This document shows, piece after piece, positions 1-6,029 of a stretch of DNA of 6,883 nt (position 1 is the first letter of the stretch; each line of letters begins with the position of its first letter). Location: the NCBI GenBank assembly GCA_022360415.1, contig JAKSDB010000075.1:1-6883 (forward strand), written 5' to 3'. Source of the DNA: Chlorobiales bacterium (GTDB lineage Bacteria; Bacteroidota; Chlorobiia; Chlorobiales; Chlorobiaceae). The position numbers were made by a program, and so were the translations under genes. The notes below the pieces were generated by a model. That model was not told where the DNA came from, made no database searches, and saw only the letters and a program-made list of their open reading frames with translations.

Positions 1-144
1 AAAGGCGCCTTGAGAATAAGGCATTTTGTTCAAGTTCAAGGAGTGATCAGAAGCCGAAGCGGAGCGTATGTATGAATACGTGAGCATCGGAAGTCTGAAC
101 ACGACGCAGAAATTGGGCAAAAGGGCTATTCTAAAGGTGCCTTT
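1..144 (+). repeat. Structured repeat copy A (diverged member)
   Basis: Bases 1-17 pair with 128-144 in a 17-position stem: 15 Watson-Crick pairs, one G-T wobble (7 with 138) and one G-A mismatch (12 with 133). An inner stem pairs 24-33 with 113-122, with two wobbles. A hairpin at 64-81 has stem strands GCGTAT and ATACGT and a 6-base loop. The interior resembles copies B and C only in patches, such as the CGGAGC block before the hairpin and the GAG-AT block after it, so common descent is likely but not certain. The right arm overlaps the metX stop codon (143-145) by two bases. The left arm begins at the first base of the window and could extend further. On the minus strand the outer stem could also act as a terminator for metX, but any T-run would lie outside the window. 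Confidence 0.7.
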
Positions 145-1216
145 AAGCGGCTGATGAATCCTTGGCGGTAACCTCATCCCTGAACTCCTTCACCAACCGG
201 CTGACTTTGTCCACTTCGATCAGGAAAGCGTCGTGGCCGTATGATTCATGGAGGTACTCGATACGGCTGTCGGGGATATGGTGCGCCAACTCCTCCTGCT
301 CCTCTTTCGGGTAAAGAATATCCGACGTGATGGAAAGCACTTTGACCGGCATGGTAATCGATTCGAGCACCCGGTTGTACTCCCCTCTTCCGCGTGAAAG
401 GTCGTGTGAATCCATAGCTCGCGTAACGGTGATGTCGGTATTGGCGTCAAAGCGGTTGACGAGCTTCTCACCCTGATAGCGGAGATAGCTTTCCGCCTGA
501 AAGGTAGCGTCATCCCTTTTGTCGCGTCCGAAACGCTCCTGAAAGTTATCGAAGCTCCTGTATGAACACATGGCCATCATGCGTGCTGCCGCCAGACCTC
601 TTGCCGGTTGCGCCTGAGGCTCGTACCATCCTTCCTTCCAGTCGCGGTCGGCAATAATAGCCTGACGCTGTGCCTCGCTCTGTGCGATACACCATGCCGA
701 ATGTCTTCCGGATATGCCCATGGGCATGAGCGCGCGCACCTTGTCGGGGAACATGCAGCCCCACTCCAGCACCTGCATTCCCCCGAGCGAAGCACCGACA
801 ACCAGCTTGACCTGTTCGACCCCCAGTTGTTCAAGCAACAGCCGTTGCAGCCTGACCATGTCACGTATGGTAACAGCGGGAAAATCAGGGCCGTAGCGCT
901 TGCCCGTCAAAGGATTCAGGGAGAGCGGGCCGGTCGTACCGTAACAACTCCCAAGCACATTGCTGCAAATAATAAAATCCTTCGTATCGTCAAACCCCAT
1001 CGCTTCACCGAACATTCCGTCCCACCAGACATCGGCATCGGCAGAACCGGTAAGAGCATGGCAGACGAGGACGACATTGTTCCGTTCCCGATTCAAAGAC
1101 CCCCAGGTACGATACGCGATAGTCGTTTCGGGCAACTCGTCCCCCAGTTCGAGGCTGAACGGTTTACGGCTTACAAAAAACCCTGTCTTCTCAGATATGA
1201 TATCGATATGCTCCAT
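143..1216 (-). CDS. metX: Homoserine O-acetyltransferase MetX
   Basis: Cytoplasmic alpha/beta-hydrolase-fold enzyme that transfers an acetyl group from acetyl-CoA to L-homoserine, giving O-acetylhomoserine for methionine synthesis. The 357 residues are full length for MetX. The nucleophile elbow is VVGASLGGMQ with Ser143. The other expected triad residues are Asp299 in TSDILYP and His328 in YGHDAFL. The N-terminal half has the family blocks VLVCHALTGSAD (about 49-60) and NVLGSCYGTTGP (86-97). The ATG at 1216 is chosen because the protein starts at the usual place for the family; no strong Shine-Dalgarno is visible. The gene lies 174 bp downstream of metY on the same strand and is probably co-transcribed with it under the S-box leader, although repeat B occupies most of that gap. 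Acetyltransferase rather than succinyltransferase activity is inferred from overall MetX similarity and the metY neighbour; acyl specificity in this family cannot be fixed by eye. Confidence 0.95.
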   Translation of the reverse strand: MEHIDIISEKTGFFVSRKPFSLELGDELPETTIAYRTWGSLNRERNNVVLVCHALTGSADADVWWDGMFGEAMGFDDTKDFIICSNVLGSCYGTTGPLSLNPLTGKRYGPDFPAVTIRDMVRLQRLLLEQLGVEQVKLVVGASLGGMQVLEWGCMFPDKVRALMPMGISGRHSAWCIAQSEAQRQAIIADRDWKEGWYEPQAQPARGLAAARMMAMCSYRSFDNFQERFGRDKRDDATFQAESYLRYQGEKLVNRFDANTDITVTRAMDSHDLSRGRGEYNRVLESITMPVKVLSITSDILYPKEEQEELAHHIPDSRIEYLHESYGHDAFLIEVDKVSRLVKEFRDEVTAKDSSAA

Positions 1217-1256
1217 TCACTGTTGATCGTTTTCAAAGTTTATGCTTCATTGTTCT

Positions 1257-1393
1257 TGGCACCGCTATTAATTGTCGTGAGCGCTACAAGGCGGACGGAG
1301 CACAGAAACCGGAGTGTACACGCGAGTACATGAGGATTTCGAGCACCGGCCAACGAAGTAATCATGGCGCGCAACAAATTAATAGCGGTGTCA
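1257..1393 (+). repeat. Structured repeat copy B, between metY and metX
   Basis: Left arm 1257-1273 pairs with right arm 1377-1393 over 17 positions: 16 Watson-Crick pairs and one G-T wobble (1259 with 1391). The helix continues inward imperfectly, 1274-1282 with 1367-1375. The interior matches copy C at roughly nine in ten aligned bases and lacks about six bases near 1285. An internal hairpin pairs 1314-1319 (GTGTAC) with 1326-1331 (GTACAT) around a 6-base loop. The right arm includes the whole metY stop codon (1391-1393). The element is read in the opposite direction to metY and metX, so a metY-metX transcript would carry its complement. Confidence 0.85.
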
Positions 1394-2677
1394 TTCAGAG
1401 AATGCCTGTTCAAAATCCATCTTTATATCCTCTATATGCTCGATGCCGACCGATACCCGGATCATATCCCTGCTCACCCCGGCCGCAGCCTGTTCCTCCG
1501 CGGTAAGCTGCTGGTGCGTGGTTGAAGCGGGATGGATCACCAGCGTCTTTGCGTCACCGACATTGGCAAGATGACTGGCCAGTTTTACACCGTTGATAAA
1601 TCGCACTGCACCGCCATATCCTTTTTTGACCCCAAAAGTAAGTACACTCCCGAAGCCGTTGTCAAGGTATTTTTTTGCATTCTCGTGCGTCGGATGGCTG
1701 GAGAACCCGGGGTAGTTTACCCAGTGAACCGCAGGGTGGTCCCGCAGCCAGAGCGCAAGCGCCATTGCGTTGTCAGTGTGGCGCTGGGCACGCAGCGAAA
1801 GAGTTTCAAGCCCCTGCAGCAGCATAAATGAGTTGAATGGGCTGGCAACCGGACCGAAATCCCGAAGACCTTCGACCCTTGCACGTACGATAAAAGCAAG
1901 GTCACCAAACGTTTCGTGAAACTTCAGGCCATTGTACCCGGGCGAAGGCTCTGTAAAAACAGGAAACTTTCCGCTGCTCCAGTCGAAAGACCCGGCATCG
2001 ACAATAATCCCGCCCATCGATGTTCCGTGGCCGCCGATCCATTTTGTAGCCGAGCCGACTACTATATCCGCACCATGATCGATCGGTCTGCAAAGATATC
2101 CCGCACAGCCGAACGTGTTGTCGACAACAAGAGGAATGCCGTTGTCATGTGCCACCCTTGCAATCGCTTCGAAATCCGGAATGTGAAATGCGGGATTACC
2201 TATCGACTCAAGATAGAGGGCCTTTGTTGTTTCGTCAATCAAACCTTCGAAGGTTTCCGGTTCAAGGTTCCCGGCAAACCTGACATCGATACCCAGCCTT
2301 GGCAGGGATACCTTGAACTGGTTATAGGTACCTCCATAGAGAAAACTGGAAGACACAATCGAATCCCCGGCCTGGCAGAGATTCGTCAATGCAATGAACT
2401 GCGCTGAATGACCGCTTGCAACTGCCAGCCCGGCTTTACCTCCCTCAAGAGCCGCCAGTCGCTTTTCAAGAACATCCGTCGTGGGGTTCATGAGCCGGGT
2501 ATAGATATTTCCGGGCTCCTTCAGAGCAAATAGGCTGGCGCCATGTTCCGCGCTGTCAAAAACGTATGAAGTTGTCTGGTAAATGGGTACCGCGCGTGAA
2601 TTCGTTACCGGGTCAGGTTCCTGACCCGCATGAACCTGGAGCGTTTCAAACCGGTAGGAAGGAGATGACTGACTCAT
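1391..2677 (-). CDS. metY: O-acetylhomoserine sulfhydrylase MetY
   Basis: PLP-dependent enzyme of the Cys/Met metabolism family that makes L-homocysteine from O-acetylhomoserine and sulfide (direct sulfhydrylation), which suits a sulfide-rich lifestyle. The 428 residues match the usual MetY length. The N-terminus reads YRFETLQVHAG, typical of the family. YTRLMNPT (59-66) belongs to the PLP phosphate-binding region. Asp186 in VVDNTFG should contact the pyridine nitrogen. Lys212 in SATKWIGGHG forms the Schiff base. VIHPASTTHQQL (380-391) is a late family signature. The frame is open upstream to a further ATG at 2827, but that 50-residue extension has no family likeness and overlaps the riboswitch, so the ATG at 2677 is preferred. 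There is no obvious Shine-Dalgarno. It is the first gene after the S-box leader and is followed by metX. Cystathionine gamma-synthase or other family members are less likely given the length and the sequence signatures. Confidence 0.95.
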   Translation of the reverse strand: MSQSSPSYRFETLQVHAGQEPDPVTNSRAVPIYQTTSYVFDSAEHGASLFALKEPGNIYTRLMNPTTDVLEKRLAALEGGKAGLAVASGHSAQFIALTNLCQAGDSIVSSSFLYGGTYNQFKVSLPRLGIDVRFAGNLEPETFEGLIDETTKALYLESIGNPAFHIPDFEAIARVAHDNGIPLVVDNTFGCAGYLCRPIDHGADIVVGSATKWIGGHGTSMGGIIVDAGSFDWSSGKFPVFTEPSPGYNGLKFHETFGDLAFIVRARVEGLRDFGPVASPFNSFMLLQGLETLSLRAQRHTDNAMALALWLRDHPAVHWVNYPGFSSHPTHENAKKYLDNGFGSVLTFGVKKGYGGAVRFINGVKLASHLANVGDAKTLVIHPASTTHQQLTAEEQAAAGVSRDMIRVSVGIEHIEDIKMDFEQAFSE

Positions 2678-2691
2678 GATAGACGATAGTA

Positions 2692-2710
2692 GATGATTAA
2701 TACAATCATC
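2692..2710 (-). promoter_or_regulatory. Hairpin before the metY start, possible riboswitch expression platform
   Basis: On the minus strand GATGATT (2710-2704) and AATCATC (2698-2692) form a perfect 7-bp stem with a 5-base loop, ending 14 bases before the metY ATG. The 9-mer GATGATTGT at its 5' side (2710-2702) is repeated exactly at 2789-2781, where its first six bases form the 3' strand of the riboswitch P1 helix. The leader strands can therefore exchange partners. No T-run follows, so control of translation is more likely than control of termination. The regulatory role is inference. Confidence 0.4.
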
Positions 2711-2783
2711 CAGAAGCAGGGGCCGGATACGAGAAACCTGGAAGGAGGCAGAAAATGGTGTGGATATACAACATGCATACACA

Positions 2784-2890
2784 ATCATCTTCCCCGCACT
2801 TGCTGTCCGGGATGGAATTGGCACCAATCGTTACCAACGGTTGCCAAGGCTTCTCAGGGCCACTCCCTCCACCTTTCTGGATGATAGCTT
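2784..2890 (-). ncRNA. SAM-I (S-box) riboswitch upstream of metY
   Basis: The minus strand carries the S-box core in order. P1 is ATCATC (2885-2880) pairing with GATGAT (2789-2784). The conserved AGGTGGAGGGA then GGCCCTGA and GGCAACC follow at about 2873-2839. A P3 hairpin is built around CCGTTGGTAACG. GGTGCCAATTCC lies at about 2825-2814. P4 has strands CCCG and CGGG at about 2812-2793. These blocks match the SAM-I aptamer with its kink-turn and pseudoknot elements. The class binds S-adenosylmethionine and usually switches methionine or cysteine genes off when SAM is plentiful. It sits about 107 bases upstream of the metY start, in the right orientation, and would control metY and probably metX. 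Identification rests on recognised consensus sequence plus pairing checked by eye. Confidence 0.93.
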
Positions 2891-2897
2891 GAAAACT

Positions 2898-2903
2898 CTT
2901 ATA
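2898..2903 (-). promoter_or_regulatory. Candidate -10 box for metY-metX
   Basis: TATAAG on the minus strand would place transcription start near 2890-2892, just before the 5' strand of the riboswitch P1, which is where a start is needed. No convincing -35 hexamer lies 16-18 bp upstream. An alternative pair, TTGTAA with TAGATT 17 bp apart, lies further upstream. This is a position-based guess. Confidence 0.3.
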
Positions 2904-3279
2904 AAGAAAGAACTTTTCTGATTGGTCGTAATCTACAACAGAGATTGTTATTTTACAAGCATTAGTACTTGCCCCAGGCAAAAACACTTTCCCGCCTTTC
3001 ATAAACGCGCGAAAGACAGTCCTTCTGGCTAATCCCTTCATCGCCAGCGTCAACAACGAACAGACCGTGAAGAAACTATAGATCGAGAAACTCATCAACC
3101 GATCGAAGTAGGTACGTGAAGACCGATCCATGAACGTCAAGTCATTTCATCTCAACGGGCATTAGGTAGATATCCATAGAGAAAAACCGCCCAGGCACAT
3201 TCTCTTTCTTGCAGAGGTCACCATAGAATTGGATGGAAATAGATGTTCCATTGCGTCATCAGCTTGCTTTTGGGTGTAA
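2904..3279. other. Gene-free stretch between the met leader and fic
   Basis: About 375 bases separate the divergent metY leader and fic. Open frames exist on the minus strand here, but one runs through the riboswitch and another overlaps the fic start. Neither has a recognisable domain. I see no tRNA, no copy of the structured repeat and no clear terminator. A short inverted pair TTGCC/GGCAA near 2970-2982 lacks a T-run downstream. The stretch must hold the promoter for fic and perhaps upstream elements for metY. It could also be a decayed gene, but nothing recognisable remains. Confidence 0.5.
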
Positions 3280-4347
3280 ATGGATGTATTATTGGGTATG
3301 ATTAACACACAAACCCTTGACATCACCCCGGAGGTATTGACTCTTATCGCAGAGATCGACGAGTTCAAAGGTGCATGGCGCACAATGGGGACACTTGCCC
3401 CGGAAAGACTTTCTGCTTTACGCAGGATTGCAACCATTGAAAGCATCGGATCATCAACTCGCATAGAAGGCAGCAAAATGTCTGATCAGGAGGTGGGACG
3501 CCTTCTTTCAAACCTGGAAATCCAATCATTCAATTCACGTGATGAACAGGAAGTTGCCGGATACGCTGAATTGATGGATCTTGTGTTCAGTTCATGGCAG
3601 ATCATTCCATTCAACGAGAATCACATCAAACAACTGCACCAGGTTCTGTTGAGACACAGCCAAAAGGATACCCACCACCGAGGCCATTACAAAACCAGTT
3701 CAAACAGCATCGCTGCTTTCAATGAACAGGGACAACAGATCGGCATCGTATTTGAAACGGCATCACCTTTTGATACGCCTCATCTGATGCAAGAGCTGGT
3801 AACATGGGTAGCCAACGAGCGGGAAAAAGCACTCCTGCATCCATTGCTGATCATAGCTGTTTTCGTCGTCGTCTTTCTGGAAATACACCCGTTTCAGGAT
3901 GGGAACGGGAGACTCAGCCGTGTGCTGACCACGTTATTGCTCCTGCAGGCAGGTTATGCATACGTACCGTACAGTTCACTGGAAAGTATCATCGAGCAGA
4001 ACAAAGAAGCCTACTATCTTGCTTTCAGACAAACACAGGGAACAATACGCACTCCTGCTCCTCTGTGGCAGCCCTGGCTGATATTTTTCCTGCGTTCTCT
4101 GAGAGAGCAGGTCAGACGGCTTGAACAAAAGATAGAGCGTGAAAAAATTGTTATGCCTTCTTTGCCCAAACTTTCACTGCAAATAGTTGAGTTTGCACGT
4201 GAACACGGCCGCATCACGATAGGCGAAGCTATCAGACTGACCGGAGCGAGCCGGAACACTCTCAAAGGGCATTTCCGAACCCTTGTTGAAAAGGGACATT
4301 TAGCAAGACACGGACGTGGGCGCGGGGTTTGGTATGAAATCAAGTAA
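3280..4347 (+). CDS. Class II Fic family AMP-transferase with C-terminal winged helix
   Basis: A 355-residue cytoplasmic Fic protein. Such enzymes usually transfer AMP from ATP to a hydroxyl group on a target protein. The active-site motif HPFQDGNGRLSR lies at 203-214 and is intact, with catalytic His203, metal-binding Asp207 and phosphate-binding Asn209 and Arg211. An N-terminal inhibitory helix carries STRIEG (59-64), fitting (S/T)xxxE(G/N) with Glu63; its position before the Fic core makes this class II, normally self-inhibited. The likely target-binding flap is around 138-165. Residues about 295-355 look like a winged helix-turn-helix (ITIGEAIRLTGASRNTLKGHF), suggesting DNA binding or autoregulation. 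No signal peptide or membrane segment is seen. An alternative ATG at 3298 would give 349 residues; neither start has a strong Shine-Dalgarno. No antitoxin-like partner gene is adjacent, as expected when inhibition is built in. The target is unknown. Confidence 0.93.
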   Translation: MDVLLGMINTQTLDITPEVLTLIAEIDEFKGAWRTMGTLAPERLSALRRIATIESIGSSTRIEGSKMSDQEVGRLLSNLEIQSFNSRDEQEVAGYAELMDLVFSSWQIIPFNENHIKQLHQVLLRHSQKDTHHRGHYKTSSNSIAAFNEQGQQIGIVFETASPFDTPHLMQELVTWVANEREKALLHPLLIIAVFVVVFLEIHPFQDGNGRLSRVLTTLLLLQAGYAYVPYSSLESIIEQNKEAYYLAFRQTQGTIRTPAPLWQPWLIFFLRSLREQVRRLEQKIEREKIVMPSLPKLSLQIVEFAREHGRITIGEAIRLTGASRNTLKGHFRTLVEKGHLARHGRGRGVWYEIK

Positions 4348-4367
4348 AAACCAAAAAACGAGATAAT

Positions 4368-4510
4368 GGGAACCTCTATTTATTGTCGTGAGCGCCTTAA
4401 GTACAAGGCGGACGGAGCCAGAGATACCGGAGTGTACACAGAGTACATGAGGATTTCGAGCACCGACTAACGAAGTAATCAGGGTGCGCAACAAATAAAT
4501 AGAGGTTCCC
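4368..4510 (+). repeat. Structured repeat copy C, between fic and rsmB
   Basis: Left arm 4368-4384 and right arm 4494-4510 pair perfectly over 17 bp. An imperfect inner helix pairs 4385-4393 with 4484-4492. An internal hairpin pairs 4432-4437 (GTGTAC) with 4443-4448 (GTACAT) around a 5-base loop. The interior is about nine-tenths identical to copy B over aligned positions. Compared with B, the left arm differs at positions 1, 4, 8 and 14, and each change is matched on the right arm. The element starts 20 bp after the fic stop and ends 75 bp before rsmB, in the same direction as both. No T-run follows the stem, so it is not a canonical terminator in this direction. Confidence 0.87.
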
Positions 4511-4528
4511 TACATTGCTTTATTGTAA

Positions 4529-4542
4529 GTGATTCAGATCAC
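4529..4542. promoter_or_regulatory. CRP/FNR-type palindrome upstream of rsmB
   Basis: GTGATTCAGATCAC has 5-bp inverted arms and the GTGA-N6-TCAC spacing of CRP-family operators. With one flanking base on each side it matches 13 of 16 positions of the enterobacterial CRP core TGTGATCTAGATCACA. It lies between repeat C and the rsmB start, 43 bp before the preferred ATG. No clear promoter hexamers can be assigned around it. The match may be chance, and the regulator in this organism is unknown. Confidence 0.3.
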
Positions 4543-4585
4543 AGCAGGCTTTTTTCAAACATTAGTTGAGCCCGTCACTTTTCTC

Positions 4586-5923
4586 ATGAACGCAAGAGAA
4601 ATAGCACTTCTGGCGTTGCAGGAAACAGAAAACAGCAGCGTAAAATCGGAACAGTCGCTTCACAGGTTGCTTCACAGACATAAGCCCGACAAAAGCGACC
4701 GCTCTCTTGCAACCGAGCTTGTCAATGGCGTTTTACGGTTGAGACTCCAACTCGATTACACGATAAGCCGTTACTACCGTCATGACTTCAACAAGGCTGC
4801 TCCCGTGGTACGAAACATCCTGCGACTGGGAGCATATCAACTGCTTTTTTTGGATAAAGTACCCGTCTGGGCAGCCGTTGACGAATGTGTCAAACTCGCG
4901 AAAAAATACAAGGGCCGGCACATCAGCGGACTTGTCAATGGGGTGTTGCGCAAAATAGCCTCCGAATCGGCCCCATCACTCGACAGTGCACTTAAAAAAA
5001 AGCCTCTGTACAAGCGCTTGTCCATTGAACAGTCACACCCTGAGTGGCTTGTCAAACGCTGGCTGCACTGTTACGGTGAAGAGAAAACAAGGAAGATGAT
5101 TGCCTCCAATAATGAACCTCCCCTGACAGCTTTTCGCATCAATACCCTGAAAACCCCTCCTGAAAACATGTTTTCGGCACTGAAAGACGCGTCGGTCACT
5201 TTCTGCGTATCAGAGCCGGAACAGTTTATCCTGACACGGGATTTCGATGCCTGCGAGCCGTTCATCCGCCTCGGGCTGCTCACCGTACAGAACCCGACGC
5301 AGGCTCTCCCCTGCCTGCTCCTGAGCCCCCTTCCTGGCGACAACATCCTGGATATGTGCGCCGCTCCCGGCGGAAAGACCACGTTCCTTGCGGAACTTAT
5401 GCAGAACAAGGGACACATTATTGCTGTTGACCTTTACCCCAACAAATGCAAAAAAATCACGCAGCGAGCCGCGGCACTCGGCATAACGATCATAGAAAGC
5501 ATTGCTGAAGATGCAAGAACAATACGCCCGGAAAAGCCGCCAAACGCCGTTCTCCTCGACGCTCCATGCACGGGAACCGGCGTCCTCGGACGAAAGGCCG
5601 AACTCCGCTGGAGGACCTCAATGGAAAAGCTCGAAGAACTGACTGCTCTTCAGGTTGAACTTCTCGATCATGCGGCAGGGCTGTTGAAACCAGGCGGAAT
5701 ACTGGTCTATGCCACCTGCTCCGTAGAACCTGAAGAAAACGCGCTCCAGATAAACCGTTTTCTGGAACACCATCCGGACTTCTCAAGGGAATCGTCACCT
5801 GTAGCGTTACCTGAAAATATTTTTCACGAGCATGAATCCGCTCCCGGCTCTTTTCTAACCCTTCCGGGGCAACATGAAGGTTTTGACGGCGGTTTCGCGC
5901 AACGTTTGAGAAAGAAGCGCTGA
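4586..5923 (+). CDS. rsmB: 16S rRNA (cytosine-5)-methyltransferase RsmB
   Basis: SAM-dependent enzyme that methylates C5 of a 16S rRNA cytosine (C967 in E. coli numbering). The 445 residues are normal length. An N-terminal NusB-like RNA-binding domain covers about residues 1-135 (NAREIALLALQ, then VNGVLR and NGVLRKI). A Rossmann methyltransferase domain follows. Motif I is DMCAAPGGKT (256-265). The acidic SAM-ribose residue is in AVDLYPNKC. Motif IV is DAPCTGTGVLGR with Cys328. Motif VI is ATCSVEPEEN with Cys378, the expected catalytic nucleophile. GFDGGFAQRL ends the protein as is usual. The frame is open upstream to a GTG at 4529 that would add 19 residues, but the ATG at 4586 places MNAREIALLAL at the family start and keeps the palindrome at 4529 outside the gene. 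Repeat C precedes it and the xerD-like gene follows 144 bp downstream. Confidence 0.95.
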   Translation: MNAREIALLALQETENSSVKSEQSLHRLLHRHKPDKSDRSLATELVNGVLRLRLQLDYTISRYYRHDFNKAAPVVRNILRLGAYQLLFLDKVPVWAAVDECVKLAKKYKGRHISGLVNGVLRKIASESAPSLDSALKKKPLYKRLSIEQSHPEWLVKRWLHCYGEEKTRKMIASNNEPPLTAFRINTLKTPPENMFSALKDASVTFCVSEPEQFILTRDFDACEPFIRLGLLTVQNPTQALPCLLLSPLPGDNILDMCAAPGGKTTFLAELMQNKGHIIAVDLYPNKCKKITQRAAALGITIIESIAEDARTIRPEKPPNAVLLDAPCTGTGVLGRKAELRWRTSMEKLEELTALQVELLDHAAGLLKPGGILVYATCSVEPEENALQINRFLEHHPDFSRESSPVALPENIFHEHESAPGSFLTLPGQHEGFDGGFAQRLRKKR

Positions 5924-6029
5924 ACCGTTGATTTGTTGACCCCGGCATGTCGGGATTGTTGAACTGTAGAGGCGAAATATCTTTTGCTTGTATGAGCCCA
6001 TAGAGTCAACACAAGACATGGCAAGCCTT

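Noticed and set aside
1225..1242. Five-residue upstream reading frame (ATG to TGA) before metX
   Set aside because: It is too short, has no ribosome-binding site and no attenuator-like structure linked to it, and is expected by chance.
608..1333. 241-codon open frame on the plus strand opposite metX
   Set aside because: It lies antisense to the well-supported metX and runs into repeat B. It has no recognisable domain and is explained as a shadow of metX codon usage.
2678..2827. 50-residue N-terminal extension of metY to an upstream ATG
   Set aside because: The extra residues have no family similarity and would be encoded by the riboswitch and its platform; MetY proteins start near SYRFETLQVHAG.
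2706..3140. 144-codon minus-strand frame upstream of metY
   Set aside because: It reads straight through the SAM-I aptamer and shows no domain or ribosome-binding site.
1..4510. Repeat copies as insertions into unrelated terminator hairpins
   Set aside because: The arms of B and C are themselves homologous (13 of 17 positions identical) with compensated differences, so the stem belongs to the element rather than to each host site.
4368..4510. Repeat C as a canonical rho-independent terminator of fic
   Set aside because: The stem encloses more than 100 bases and is not followed by a T-run.
1..4510. The repeats as the Chlorobi-1 RNA motif or integron attC sites
   Set aside because: As I recall it, Chlorobi-1 is two stem-loops followed by a terminator, which is not seen here. 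attC sites have conserved outer ends and a variable middle, the opposite of this pattern. A covariance-model search would settle it.
4529..4585. GTG start adding 19 residues to RsmB
   Set aside because: The added residues do not resemble the family, and the ATG at 4586 gives the standard N-terminus.
5941..5954. CCCGG/TCGGG hairpin as the rsmB terminator
   Set aside because: It has a short stem with a wobble and no T-run afterwards; the T-rich stretch begins only about 75 bases later.
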